A stretch of DNA of 38,296 bases from Verrucomicrobiaceae bacterium UBA2429 (GCA_002343505.1 DDQZ01000052.1:519-38814), one strand, 5' to 3'; numbered from the stretch's first letter, positions 1 to 10,039 are shown. Notes: a model not told the origin generated them from the letters alone. Numbers and translations are program-made.

Positions 1-210
1 GATGAGGACTTTGTCGCCCTTCTTCACGGTGAAGAGGGTGCTCACGTCCTTGCCTTCGTCGTCCTTGCCGGTGCCGAGCGCGAGGACTTCAGCTTCCTGG
101 GGTTTTTCCTTGGCGGTGTCGGGAAGGAAGATGCCGCCGGCGGTTTTTTCTTCGCTGGTGGAGCGCTTCACGAGGACGCGACGACCGAGCGGGGTGATGG
201 AGGTAGCCAT
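1..210 (-). CDS. groES: Co-chaperonin GroES (10 kDa chaperonin), 3' end cut by window edge
   Basis: The first 70 residues of GroES are present; the usual length is about 95, so the C-terminal quarter lies outside the window. GroES caps the GroEL ring in the cytoplasm and closes the folding chamber. Visible family features are the N-terminal strand around [11 protein letters not shown] (residues 5-15), the mobile loop with [12 protein letters not shown] (19-30) that contacts GroEL, and the KKGDKVLI strand (63-70). The ATG at 208-210 is the only sensible start; no clear Shine-Dalgarno lies upstream, as for several genes here. It is the last gene seen in a minus-strand run dnaK, lipoprotein, groES. 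groEL would be expected just outside the window. No CIRCE-type inverted repeat (TTAGCACTC-N9-GAGTGCTAA) was found upstream. Confidence 0.96.
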   Translation of the reverse strand, partial: MATSITPLGRRVLVKRSTSEEKTAGGIFLPDTAKEKPQEAEVLALGTGKDDEGKDVSTLFTVKKGDKVLI

Positions 211-343
211 AGTTGGTCTGGTTTCTGCTTACGGGTTTGTGGTTCTGGTTTGGTTTGGTTCATCTGCCCGGCCGCCGACACCCTGAAGCGGGGGCGGTGG
301 CCGGGCGGAAAATTTTCACGGGGTGGGATTCATCAAAAAAGGT
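211..343. other. Intergenic, groES leader
   Basis: These 133 bases lie between the lipoprotein stop and the groES start. They contain T/G-rich runs near groES on the plus strand. I see no CIRCE element, no convincing hairpin and no ORF of its own. Confidence 0.5.
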
Positions 344-1027
344 TCATTGCTGCGGAGGCGCGTTCTCACGGATCGCCACGCCATTGCTGGCACGGTCCAC
401 GCCTTCAAAAGTCAGCTCCGGCACCGCCTCGCCGATCTCCTGGGCGATGAAGCCGGCGATGCGCCGCGGGTCTTCGGAGAGCACCACTTGGAGCAGGCGG
501 GACTTCCGGGCGTGGTCGTAATTCGAGGTGTCCAGGTCCAGCCGCGTGCCGCCGGGCTCGCCATTCAGACCCTGCATCTGCGCGGCCAGGGCCACGGTGC
601 CGTTGATCTGGTTTTGCAGCGCCTTGTTTTCCGAGAGCTTGGTCAAAGCCACCTTCAGGCTCTCGTTCACCTCGGGCACATTCAGCAGCTCGGTGACGTT
701 TTTGTTGGGATACTTGTCGAGGATGTCCTCGGCAAGATCAGCGAGGCCTTCATCACGCTCGGCCGCCGTCGGTGTCAAAGCCTGGCTGATCTCCGCGTCG
801 AGACGGCTGTCGGAAATAACGGGGGCCGGGGATGTGGCGGCTGGCTTGGGGGCTTCGACAGCGTGTTTGGCAGCTTCTTGTTTGCCGCAGGAGACGAGGA
901 CAAAAGAAGCGAGCAGGGCCAGAAGTAGGCCGGGTGTGGCATTAGCCCGCCCGGCTTTGGCGGACGATCGCGGATGGGTTTGCTTCGCCAAATCACCGGG
1001 TTGACTGGAGGTCCGCGCCAGCCGCAT
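344..1027 (-). CDS. Predicted lipoprotein of unknown function between dnaK and groES
   Basis: From the ATG at 1025-1027 this is 227 residues. A hydrophobic stretch LLLALLASFVLVSC (about 34-47) ends in a lipobox LVSC with Cys47, so the mature protein should be a lipid-anchored envelope protein. The rest is polar and probably helical (DAEISQALTPTAAERDEGLADLAEDIL, then a KSRLLQVVLSEDPRRIAGFIAQEIGEAVPEL segment). I do not recognise a named family. The 46-residue signal is unusually long: its first ~30 residues are encoded inside an interspersed repeat (925-1098), and the frame stays open upstream to 1444. A shorter form could start at the TTG at 989-991. It lies in line with dnaK and groES and may be co-transcribed with them. 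The start is uncertain; the coding region from the lipobox onward is solid. Confidence 0.75.
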   Translation of the reverse strand: MRLARTSSQPGDLAKQTHPRSSAKAGRANATPGLLLALLASFVLVSCGKQEAAKHAVEAPKPAATSPAPVISDSRLDAEISQALTPTAAERDEGLADLAEDILDKYPNKNVTELLNVPEVNESLKVALTKLSENKALQNQINGTVALAAQMQGLNGEPGGTRLDLDTSNYDHARKSRLLQVVLSEDPRRIAGFIAQEIGEAVPELTFEGVDRASNGVAIRENAPPQQ

Positions 1028-1098
1028 GAGCCGGGCGGTTCGGCGGCGGAGAGTCAGCGTGACAACGGCGCTCAGCTCGCCGAACACACCCGGCCTAC
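925..1098. repeat. Interspersed repeat-like element with 14-bp perfect terminal inverted repeats
   Basis: The left arm GTAGGCCGGGTGTG at 925-938 is matched exactly, inverted, by CACACCCGGCCTAC at 1085-1098. The arms enclose about 146 bases with no independent gene. The left arm lies within the lipoprotein coding region (codons for TPGLL) and the candidate ATG start lies inside the element. The structure resembles a small non-autonomous element or intergenic repeat. From memory, similar sequence is frequent in verrucomicrobial genomes, but copy number cannot be checked here. No flanking target duplication is obvious. Confidence 0.55.
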
Positions 1099-1169
1099 GG
1101 CCTGCCGGCTTCGAACGCGAGTGGGTGGCCGAATCCGAGAGTTCAGCGCGCAGTCGTGAGTCCACTCCC

Positions 1170-1214
1170 GGCAGCAGGGCTGCCCCCACCCCAAAGCGGC
1201 AGCAGGGCTGCCGC
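1170..1214. repeat. Two tandem palindromic units, possible dnaK terminator
   Basis: The unit GGCAGCAGGGCTGCC occurs at 1170-1184 and again at 1198-1212, a 28-bp period. The second copy extends to a perfect 8-bp stem, GCGGCAGC (1196-1203), loop AGG, GCTGCCGC (1207-1214). They lie about 100 bases past the dnaK stop. On the minus strand the strong hairpin is followed by only three T, so if it terminates dnaK transcription it is not a classic U-tract terminator. It may equally be an interspersed palindromic repeat. Confidence 0.45.
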
Positions 1215-1313
1215 AGTCCAAGGGCTGCGCCGTTCATCGGCGCGCCTTGGCGGGTGTGCGGTTGCCTGGGGGGCAATGACTGAGCAGAAAGAATCATCCT
1301 TGGTGTGCCAATC

Positions 1314-3341
<2,028 letters not shown>

Positions 3342-3453
3342 TTAAATGGCTCAAAACCAATTGAATACACTTTCGACGCTGTGAAAACGCGCCATAACCC
3401 ACCTGCGATGGCGATGACACTTTGACGCTTTGGCATGGCAAAGTGCCACCAAA

Positions 3454-3470
3454 TGCCAGCTTCCCTGGCA
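3454..3470 (-). terminator. Possible terminator of the molybdoenzyme-cytochrome-SDR operon
   Basis: On the plus strand TGCCAG (3454-3459), loop CTTCC, CTGGCA (3465-3470) forms a 6-bp perfect stem 5 bases past the SDR stop codon. Reading minus, the stem is followed by TTTGG, a very short T run. A second overlapping pairing, GTGCCA (3444-3449) with TGGCAC (3466-3471), is also possible. Confidence 0.35.
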
Positions 3471-3475
3471 CAATG

Positions 3476-4138
3476 TCACGCCCAGCGATGGATGCGGCTG
3501 TCGAGATGGAAGACCTGGCCGCTGGTGTGCGGCAGTGTGTGCAGAAAGACGATGAAGCGGGCTGCCTCAGCGCAGGTGTTCAAGTGCCCGAGGCTGTGCT
3601 CGGCCATGACGCGGGCGCGCTTCTCAGGCTGCGCGAGCAGGCTTGCAGTCATCGGTGTCTCCAGAAAGCCGGGCAATACGACATTGGCGCGGATGCCACG
3701 CGGGCCGTATTCAGCGGCAAGGCTCTGGGCGAGGCCGATGAGGCCGGCTTTGGCAGCGGCGTAATTGGCCTGGCCGGCGGGTCCGGTGAGGGCGCTGCGG
3801 GAGCCAATGAAAACAAGGTGTCCGGCGCGCTGCCGGACCATGAGCCTCAAGGCGGCGCGGGCGCAGAGAAAGGCGCCGCGCAAATGCGCCTGAAGCACGG
3901 TGTCAAAGCTGGCGGCGCTCATTTTTGCCAGCGGCGCGTCAAGGATGAGGCCGGCATTGTGAACCAGGAGGTCGAGCCTTTCCAGCGCCCCTGTGAAATC
4001 ACTCACACTGCCGGGATCGGTGACATCCATGACCTCGCGGCCCGGCGCATGGACTTGCCAGCCCTGTGCTTCCAACTCCGCGCGCAGCGCCACGGCGAGA
4101 GCGCCTTTGCCACCGGTGATGAGCGCGGCGGGGGTCAT
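3476..4138 (-). CDS. Short-chain dehydrogenase/reductase (SDR), FabG-like
   Basis: This 220-residue protein is a soluble NAD(P)-dependent oxidoreductase of the classical SDR fold. Visible motifs are an N-terminal TGGKGALA nucleotide loop (8-15, shorter and less glycine-rich than TGxxxGxG), DVTD (38-41), HNAG (60-63), catalytic Ser113 (GSRSALTG), and Tyr126-x3-Lys130 in NYAAAK, followed by the PGFLETPMT segment. The usual Asn of the catalytic tetrad appears replaced by His85 in AHLRGAF. The substrate cannot be told from sequence. Its ATG overlaps the stop of the cytochrome gene (ATGA at 4135-4138), so the two are probably translationally coupled. The link of a cytoplasmic SDR to a periplasmic molybdoenzyme is unexplained. 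Confidence 0.9.
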   Translation of the reverse strand: MTPAALITGGKGALAVALRAELEAQGWQVHAPGREVMDVTDPGSVSDFTGALERLDLLVHNAGLILDAPLAKMSAASFDTVLQAHLRGAFLCARAALRLMVRQRAGHLVFIGSRSALTGPAGQANYAAAKAGLIGLAQSLAAEYGPRGIRANVVLPGFLETPMTASLLAQPEKRARVMAEHSLGHLNTCAEAARFIVFLHTLPHTSGQVFHLDSRIHRWA

Positions 4139-4557
4139 GGACCGGGAGGCTTCACGGCAGGAATGAGGCCCTGCTTTTTCTTTTCCTCAGCCTCAAGACG
4201 CGCCTCGGTGGCATAAGGGTTCGGAGGCATGAGCGTGGCCGGGATGGGCGCGCGGCGGTAGTTTTGGGAGTCGCCGGGGCCGTAGTTGGCGGCAAGATAG
4301 GCGATGATGTCTTTCTGCACCGCAGGTTCTAGCTTCCAAAGGCCGCCGTTGGTCTGCATCCATTCGAGCACGGAAGTCCAGTTGGCCTCGGTGGCGCGCT
4401 GGCGCAGGAAAGTCTGCGGGGAGTGGCAGATGACGCAGTGGTTGCGCGTGATCTCCCAGCCAGGGGCGATTTTCATGCCAGTGGCGGGATCCAACTGAGC
4501 ATCCTGCGCGGCGGCGGGAAGCGTGAGGAGTATGAAAATGGCGGCGGACGGGCGCAT
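4135..4557 (-). CDS. Monohaem c-type cytochrome, probable electron acceptor of the adjacent molybdoenzyme
   Basis: The protein has 140 residues with an N-terminal signal peptide (about 1-17, ending near PAAAQ) and one haem c motif CVICH (41-45). The region around VLEWMQTNGGLWKLEP and IIAYLAANYGP resembles small cytochromes paired with sulfite dehydrogenases, and the Met in EWMQ is a candidate distal haem ligand. It should be periplasmic, taking electrons from the Mo-enzyme encoded 3 bases upstream (stop at 4561, ATG at 4555-4557). The C-terminal tail (EARLEAEEKKKQGLIPAVKPPGP) is charged and proline-rich with no known motif. Gene order enzyme then cytochrome matches SorA-SorB and SoxC-SoxD arrangements; the short single-haem protein is closer in size to SorB. 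Confidence 0.88.
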   Translation of the reverse strand: MRPSAAIFILLTLPAAAQDAQLDPATGMKIAPGWEITRNHCVICHSPQTFLRQRATEANWTSVLEWMQTNGGLWKLEPAVQKDIIAYLAANYGPGDSQNYRRAPIPATLMPPNPYATEARLEAEEKKKQGLIPAVKPPGP

Positions 4558-4560
4558 GGA

Positions 4561-5826
4561 TCAGACGGCCTGCACGGCAACGCGGTGGCAGGAGTTGTTC
4601 AAGTAGCCTTCGGGATTCCATCCGGGCAGGATCATGGGCTGGGAGCGGCCCTGGTCATCCGTAGCGCGCGCCCAGATTTCATAGTAGCCCTTTTTCGGGA
4701 AACCCACCTCCGCCCGCCACTGTTGCCAGGCGTAGCGGTTGGCCGGGGCATTCAGTGCCGCCCTGCCCCAGGTGGAGCCGAAGTCGAGGGAGACCTCGAC
4801 GGAGGCAACGCTCCCCTCGCCGGTCCAGGCATGTCCGCGCACGGCGAGTTTTTCACCCGCAGGATGAGTGGCGCCGGATTTCGGAAAGGTGACGAGCGAT
4901 TTCACGGGCATGGCCTCAATGATGACCATGTCCTCGGGCGGGACTTTGGTTCCAGGGGCCACAGGATAACGCGGCATCCGGTAGGAGTTGCCGGTCATTT
5001 TTTCGCCGTCATGCTCGCGGTCGCGGATGACGATTTTTTTCACCCATTTGCCGCAGGTGGAGGCGGCCCACCCGCCGAACATGAGGCGCAGAGGGTGGCC
5101 GTTCTGCCAGGGGATGTCCGCGCCGTTCATGGCAAAGACGAGCAGCGACTCATCCTCCAGCGCCTTCTGGATGGGCACTCCGCGCGAGATGGCGGACTTT
5201 TCCGGATTGCCGGAGAGATGGAGGTCCGCGCCATGGTAGCCGAGATAGACGGCGTCTTTTTTGATGCCGCAATGCCGCAGCACCTCGCCAAGACGGATGC
5301 CGGTCCACTCCGGGCAGCCGACGCCTCCCGTGGTCCACTGGTTGCCGGTGGCGGGGGGGGTGAACTCGCTGCGGCCGTTGCCCGCGCATTCGAGCACCAT
5401 CCGCAGGGTGTGGTGGGCGAACTTTTGCTTCAGCTCCTTGAGCGTGAAAACCGCCGGCCTTTCACAGCTTTCTCCGGCGATCTCCAATGTCCATTTGTCC
5501 GGATCGAGCAGTTCCGGCGCGGGAGCGAGGCCGTTATTGCGGACAAAAAGATGCTTCGCAGGCGTGACGGCATCATTGAGCAGGTGCGCCGGCGTCTCGG
5601 CCACGAGAGGGCGGTCGTTGAGGATGCTGAGGCCGTCTTTTCCCTCAATGTCAGGCGGCGCGGTCTGCGCGAGGGCCACCGGGATCAGACCGGCGGGCAT
5701 TTTGCCGGCAAAGACGATCTCGGCGCCAAGCGCGGCAGTCATGGAGCCGAGGCTGAGACGTTCGAAAAAACCACGGCGGCTGACAGAAGGCGGGATCGGG
5801 GGTGAAGGGGTGCGCGCTTGGAGCAT
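4561..5826 (-). CDS. Sulfite oxidase family molybdoenzyme (SorA/SoxC-like), Tat-exported
   Basis: From the ATG at 5824-5826 this is 421 residues. A twin-arginine signal SRRGFFERL (from residue 16) precedes a hydrophobic stretch ending near LIPVALAQ. The Mo-pterin domain has the family motif LECAGNGRSEF with the Mo-ligating Cys147, then TGGVGCPEWTG, the HGAD segment and GHPLRLMFGGW. The C-terminal dimerisation-type domain includes VSLDFGSTWGRA. Members oxidise sulfite to sulfate in the periplasm and pass electrons to cytochrome c, which fits the adjacent gene. No other sox genes are present, so a stand-alone sulfite dehydrogenase is the best guess; another sulfur or sulfoxide substrate is possible. 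In-frame starts further upstream exist (ATG 5860-5862) but would lengthen the region before the Tat motif. Confidence 0.9.
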   Translation of the reverse strand: MLQARTPSPPIPPSVSRRGFFERLSLGSMTAALGAEIVFAGKMPAGLIPVALAQTAPPDIEGKDGLSILNDRPLVAETPAHLLNDAVTPAKHLFVRNNGLAPAPELLDPDKWTLEIAGESCERPAVFTLKELKQKFAHHTLRMVLECAGNGRSEFTPPATGNQWTTGGVGCPEWTGIRLGEVLRHCGIKKDAVYLGYHGADLHLSGNPEKSAISRGVPIQKALEDESLLVFAMNGADIPWQNGHPLRLMFGGWAASTCGKWVKKIVIRDREHDGEKMTGNSYRMPRYPVAPGTKVPPEDMVIIEAMPVKSLVTFPKSGATHPAGEKLAVRGHAWTGEGSVASVEVSLDFGSTWGRAALNAPANRYAWQQWRAEVGFPKKGYYEIWARATDDQGRSQPMILPGWNPEGYLNNSCHRVAVQAV

Positions 5827-5957
5827 GATCCAAAAATAACGCCGCAAGATGGCGTATTTCATCCTCGCGGCAATTCCACGGTGCGAAGCGATGCGAATTT
5901 CATTTTCCACAAACTTCACGCTTTCCTAAATGCCCCGCCGCTCTCATACTGCGCGGC
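5827..5957. promoter_or_regulatory. Divergent promoter region, molybdoenzyme operon and deacetylase
   Basis: About 130 bases separate the two divergent starts, so both promoters should lie here. It contains AT-richer stretches (about 5826-5840 and 5890-5930). I cannot assign -35/-10 boxes with confidence. Confidence 0.35.
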
Positions 5958-6845
5958 GTGACTCCCCAACGCATGTATCTCAGCATCTGGTTCGGCATTT
6001 TGCTCGGCGGCTCCGGCTGCACCTCGAAAGACGAAAATCTTGCCGGCCTCGACGAGGTGCGCCGCGCGGTGCCTCTGGAGGAAATGGCTCCATCCGCTCA
6101 GCCAAATCCGCTCGCCAAGCGCGTGCAGCAGCCCTCCACCCTGCCGACCGCCCCGCCTGCCGGAGTGAAGATCAGCTACTCCTCGGTCAACACGCAGGAA
6201 AAAATCCTGGCCATGACTTTCGACGACGGCCCGCACCCGTCACTGACACCAAAGCTGCTCGACATCTGCAAGGAGCGTAATGTGAAATGCACCTTCTTCG
6301 TCGTCGGCCGCAACGCCAAGGCCTACCCCGCCATCATCCGCCGCATCATTGAGGAAGGGCACGAGATCGCCAACCACACCTACACCCACCCCAGCCTCAC
6401 CAGCCGCTCCGACGCGCAGATCCGCAGCGAGCTGAAGTTGAGCGAGGACGCGCTCATGGCCGCCGCCAACTACCGCCCGCACCTCATCCGCCCGCCTTAC
6501 GGCGCCATCAACACGCGCATCAAACAGCTCATGTTCTCCGAGTTCGGCTACTCCACCATCATGTGGTCCGTGGACCCGCAGGACTGGCGCCGGCCCGGCG
6601 TCTCCGTGGTCACCAACCGGCTGGTCAGCGGCGCGCGGCCCGGCGCCATCATGCTCGCGCATGACATCCACCCTCCGACCATTGAGGCCATGCCCGCCGT
6701 GTTCGACCAGCTCATCGCCCAGGGTTACCAGTTCGTCACCGTCAGCCAGCTCATGAACCTGGAGAAGGCAAACATGCCCGTCGGCATGATCATCAGCCCC
6801 GCCCTGCCCGTGAGCGAGCCCGAAACCGGACGGCTGACAAATTGA
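5958..6845 (+). CDS. Polysaccharide deacetylase (NodB domain, CE4) lipoprotein
   Basis: The protein has 295 residues from the GTG at 5958 (a start at ATG 5973 gives 290). A short signal MYLSIWFGILLGGSGC ends in a lipobox with Cys21, so it is probably lipid-anchored in the envelope. After a proline-rich linker comes a NodB domain: TFDDGPHP (87-94, catalytic base and metal Asp), HTYTHPSL with metal ligands His140 and His144, RPPYG (178-182), DPQDW (206-210) and LAHD (233-236, catalytic His235). The full motif set predicts an active metal-dependent N-acetyl deacetylase of peptidoglycan or a chitin-like sugar; the substrate is not determined. The neighbours do not form an obvious operon with it. 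Confidence 0.93.
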   Translation: MTPQRMYLSIWFGILLGGSGCTSKDENLAGLDEVRRAVPLEEMAPSAQPNPLAKRVQQPSTLPTAPPAGVKISYSSVNTQEKILAMTFDDGPHPSLTPKLLDICKERNVKCTFFVVGRNAKAYPAIIRRIIEEGHEIANHTYTHPSLTSRSDAQIRSELKLSEDALMAAANYRPHLIRPPYGAINTRIKQLMFSEFGYSTIMWSVDPQDWRRPGVSVVTNRLVSGARPGAIMLAHDIHPPTIEAMPAVFDQLIAQGYQFVTVSQLMNLEKANMPVGMIISPALPVSEPETGRLTN

Positions 6846-6961
6846 TCCGCTTATCCGCCCTTGCCGGACAGCGTCCGCTGTGCTTGGAGAAAAAAAACGC
6901 CTTCCGATGACTCCGGCCCGCTGCCGGGAAGCCTTTCGGCATTTTTCAAACCCATGCTTCC

Positions 6962-8692
6962 ATGATCGGCGACGAATACTTCCAGCTCCGCACCCGCCTG
7001 AGCACGGAACTGCAGCGTCTGGCCGGTCTCATCCGCGACCTCGGCGGTGACGCCGAGTCTGCCGCCATCGCCGAAAACCTCATCGCCAGCCTCAGGGACC
7101 CCTTCGTCTTTGTCGTCGTCGGCGAGGTGAACGTGGGCAAGTCCACCTTCCTCAACGCCCTTTTCGGCCAGGATTTCTCCCGCACCGGAGTCGTGCCCAC
7201 CACGGACAAGATCCTTTTTTTCAAGCACGGCGACCGGCAGCAGATCGTGCCCGTCACACCCACGCTCGACGAGGTGCATGTGCCCAGCGACTTCCTGCGC
7301 GACTTCCACATCGTGGACACCCCCGGCACGAACTCCATCGAAAACGAGCACCAGGAGATCACCGAGCGCTTCGTGCCTGTGGCGGACCTGGTCATCTTCG
7401 TCTTCAGCGCCATGAACCCCTGGGGCGCCTCCGCCTGGCAGTTCCTCGACAAGGTGCACAAACATTGGATGCGCCACGTCATTTTCATCCTCCAGCAGTG
7501 CGATTTGCGCAGCACCGAGGAGATCCAGGTCATCACCGATTACATGGCGCAGCTCACCAGCCAGCGTTACGGCCAGCATTTTCCCATTTTCGCCGTCTCG
7601 GCCAAAAAAGCCTACCTGGCGCGCAGCTCCGGTCTCGACCGCGAGCGGTTGCTGGAAGATAGCGGCTTCCTGCCCCTGGAATCGCACATCTCCAGCCTTG
7701 TCGGACACAACGCGGCCCGCCTCCACAAAATGGCCGGCACCACACGCCTGGCCCGGCAGCTGTTGGAAAACCTGCGCCAAAGTGTCGAATCCACAGCCGC
7801 CGACTCTCGGCGCGCGCTCGCCCTCATCCAGGAGTTCATCACGGAACGCGAACTCCAGGTGGACCGCACCCTGAAAAAAATCCTCCCCGCCCTTGATGCC
7901 ACCGGGCGCGACTACCACGAGTGCTGCCTCCTTGTCGCCGGCATGGCCGAGCACGTCCTGTCCACCAAGCGCGCGTTCGAGAAGAACGGCGAGGAGGACG
8001 AGGACTTCGGCGGCCATCGGAAGGACAGCCTTGACCACCGCCTGTTCCAGGATCTCCAGCACCGCACCGGCGACCGCTGGCGCCAGGTGGGAATCATTTT
8101 GGAGGAGGACTTTCTGCAATACGCCCGCTTCCTTCATGTTCAGGGACGCGGCACGCTCTTTGCCCACGACGCTCCACTGCCTGTGGATGCCGATGCCGAC
8201 CTGCGCCGGCTTTTTTCCGTCCACATGGACAGCACCATGCGCCGTTTTGTCCTCGGTCTAAAGCTCGACGAGGCACTCGAACCCGGCTTGCGCAAAGCCC
8301 GCCGCCGCGCACGCTGGGTGCCCTGGCTCCTGCTGCCCGTGCTCGCCGCCATCGGTGCGGCGTGGTGGTTCGACGGCCCGCTCGGAGCGGCCATCGCAGG
8401 CGGCGGCGGCCTGCTGCTCGCCGGCTTCGCCTTCCTCATCACCCAGACCGCGCTCAACCACACACGGGGCCTTCTGATGGACCGCCTGGAGGAGTCCTCC
8501 GAGCTGCTACGGGACATGCTGCACCGCCAGATCCACAGCGATGTCGAGAACCTCTTCTCCCGCTTCCTGCCCCTGCTCGCCCCTGCACAAGAAGAGGCCG
8601 CCCGGCGCGCGCAGGAGATGAGCAGCCAGACAGGGCGCATCGCCGACCTGGCGCGGTCATTGGGGGAATTCGAGCAAAGCCTGCGCGCTTGA
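6962..8692 (+). CDS. Dynamin-like large GTPase with two C-terminal membrane helices
   Basis: A 576-residue P-loop GTPase of the bacterial dynamin-like group. G1 is GEVNVGKS (54-61), the G2 threonine lies in PTTD (80-82), G3 is DTPG (119-122) and G5 is SAKK (213-216). The G4 position reads LQQCD (177-181) instead of N/TKxD. A long helical middle region (about 250-450) is followed by a paired hydrophobic hairpin at about 452-470 and 474-496, then a C-terminal coiled helical region (LMDRLEESSELL...). This layout suggests membrane binding and nucleotide-dependent remodelling at the inner membrane. The role is unknown. No second dynamin partner gene is adjacent, although bacterial dynamins often come in pairs. 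The ATG at 6962 is preceded by no strong RBS. Confidence 0.88.
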   Translation: MIGDEYFQLRTRLSTELQRLAGLIRDLGGDAESAAIAENLIASLRDPFVFVVVGEVNVGKSTFLNALFGQDFSRTGVVPTTDKILFFKHGDRQQIVPVTPTLDEVHVPSDFLRDFHIVDTPGTNSIENEHQEITERFVPVADLVIFVFSAMNPWGASAWQFLDKVHKHWMRHVIFILQQCDLRSTEEIQVITDYMAQLTSQRYGQHFPIFAVSAKKAYLARSSGLDRERLLEDSGFLPLESHISSLVGHNAARLHKMAGTTRLARQLLENLRQSVESTAADSRRALALIQEFITERELQVDRTLKKILPALDATGRDYHECCLLVAGMAEHVLSTKRAFEKNGEEDEDFGGHRKDSLDHRLFQDLQHRTGDRWRQVGIILEEDFLQYARFLHVQGRGTLFAHDAPLPVDADADLRRLFSVHMDSTMRRFVLGLKLDEALEPGLRKARRRARWVPWLLLPVLAAIGAAWWFDGPLGAAIAGGGGLLLAGFAFLITQTALNHTRGLLMDRLEESSELLRDMLHRQIHSDVENLFSRFLPLLAPAQEEAARRAQEMSSQTGRIADLARSLGEFEQSLRA

Positions 8693-8744
8693 TGAATGCC
8701 GCAGCAGGCTCGCGTTTTGTCATGCTCCCATCCCATTCCACTCC

Positions 8745-10028
8745 ATGCGCCCGCTACCCATCCTCCTGACCGCAATGATCCTCACCGGAGAAGACTTCGC
8801 CGAAGCCCAGCAGAGCAAGGCCAACTATGACGAGTCCCTCGCAGGCTCTTACACGCTGCCAGGTCTGTTGACGCGAGCCGACGGCAGCGTCGTCAAGACC
8901 GCTGAGGACTGGCAAAAACACCGCCGGCCCGAAATCCTCGCCCTCTATCAGCAGCACGTCTATGGCCGCGTGCCCGAGGGTCTCGGAGCGCCCGCCTTCT
9001 CTGTGAAGTCAGTGAAAACAGACGCCCTTGGCGGCAAAGCCACCCGCAAGCTCATCCAGATTACCCTGCCCTCCTGTCCCGCCTGGGAGGGCATGGAACT
9101 CATGCTTTACACCCCGAACGGCCTCAACCGTCCCGCGCCCTGCTTCGCCGGTCTCAGCTTCGGCGGCAACCACGCCGTCAGCACCGAGACCGACGTGCCC
9201 CTCTCCACCCGCTGGATGCGGCCCAGCAAGGAAAAACACATCGTGGACAATCGCGCCACCGAGGCCAGCCGTGGCAACGAAAGCAGCCGCTGGCCGCTTG
9301 AGATGATCCTCTCCCGCGGCTTCGCCGTCGCCACCGCCTACTATGGCGACATCGAGCCAGACCACGCGGAGGGCTGGAAGGACGGCCTGCGCGGCCTCAC
9401 CTCCCCGGCCGGAGCCGCCACCAGGTGGAAGGAGGGTGAATGGGGCGCCATCAGCGCCTGGGCCTGGGGTCTCAGCCGTATTCTCGACTACCTCGAAAAC
9501 GACCGTGATGTGGACGCGAAACATTGCGCCGTTATCGGCCACTCCCGTCTCGGCAAGACCTCCCTCTGGGCTGGCGCGCAGGACGAGCGTTTCGCATTCA
9601 CCATCTCAAACAACTCCGGGGAGGGCGGCGCCGCCCTCATGCGCCGGAACTTCGGTGAAACCACCGCCGTCATCACGCGCGCCTTCCCCCACTGGTTCAC
9701 AGCCACCTACAAGAACTACGCCGGCAACGAGGCCGCCTGCCCCGTGGACCAGCACTTCCTCGTCGCCCTCGCCGCGCCCCGGCCCATCCACATCGGCAGC
9801 GCGGTTGAAGACCAGTGGGCCGATCCAAAGGGCGAGTTCCTCTCCGGCTACCACGCCAGCCCCGTTTATGAACTCTTCGGCAAATTAGGAACCGGAGTCA
9901 GCGAGCAGCCCGCCATTGACACAGCCGTCGGCCACAGCATCGGCTACCATGTGCGCACCGGCGGCCATGACGTGAAGGACTACGACTGGGAGCAGTACAT
10001 GACCTTCGCGGAGAAACACTGGCGCTGA
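8745..10028 (+). CDS. Glucuronoyl esterase-like carbohydrate esterase, CE15 family
   Basis: This 427-residue alpha/beta-hydrolase has a probable N-terminal signal peptide (MRPLPILLTAMIL...). CE15 features are the nucleophile motif GHSRLGK with Ser267 (265-271), the NNSGEGGA segment containing a candidate acid Glu293, and TGGHDVKDYDWE with catalytic His408. The region SFGGNHAVSTE and the MILSRGFAVATAYYGDIEPD segment are also typical of this family. Such enzymes cut ester bonds between lignin alcohols and 4-O-methyl-glucuronic acid on xylan. It would act outside the cytoplasm on plant-type polysaccharide. It starts 52 bases after the dynamin gene on the same strand and 11 bases before the next gene; a functional link to either is doubtful. 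Confidence 0.9.
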   Translation: MRPLPILLTAMILTGEDFAEAQQSKANYDESLAGSYTLPGLLTRADGSVVKTAEDWQKHRRPEILALYQQHVYGRVPEGLGAPAFSVKSVKTDALGGKATRKLIQITLPSCPAWEGMELMLYTPNGLNRPAPCFAGLSFGGNHAVSTETDVPLSTRWMRPSKEKHIVDNRATEASRGNESSRWPLEMILSRGFAVATAYYGDIEPDHAEGWKDGLRGLTSPAGAATRWKEGEWGAISAWAWGLSRILDYLENDRDVDAKHCAVIGHSRLGKTSLWAGAQDERFAFTISNNSGEGGAALMRRNFGETTAVITRAFPHWFTATYKNYAGNEAACPVDQHFLVALAAPRPIHIGSAVEDQWADPKGEFLSGYHASPVYELFGKLGTGVSEQPAIDTAVGHSIGYHVRTGGHDVKDYDWEQYMTFAEKHWR

Positions 10029-10039
10029 TTCCCGCCGCC

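Noticed and set aside
211..343. CIRCE/HrcA heat-shock operator before groES
   Set aside because: No TTAGCACTC-N9-GAGTGCTAA or near match was found before groES or dnaK.
4423..5805. Plus-strand open frame of 460 codons over the cytochrome and molybdoenzyme
   Set aside because: Shadow of genuine minus-strand genes; its product is rich in Gly, Arg and His and has no domain.
6865..6877. Hairpin CGGAC-AGC-GTCCG after the deacetylase
   Set aside because: Only 5 bp with no T tract; too weak to call as a terminator.
6851..8224. Minus-strand open frame of 457 codons over the dynamin gene
   Set aside because: Antisense to a complete GTPase with clear G motifs; no signal or family pattern.
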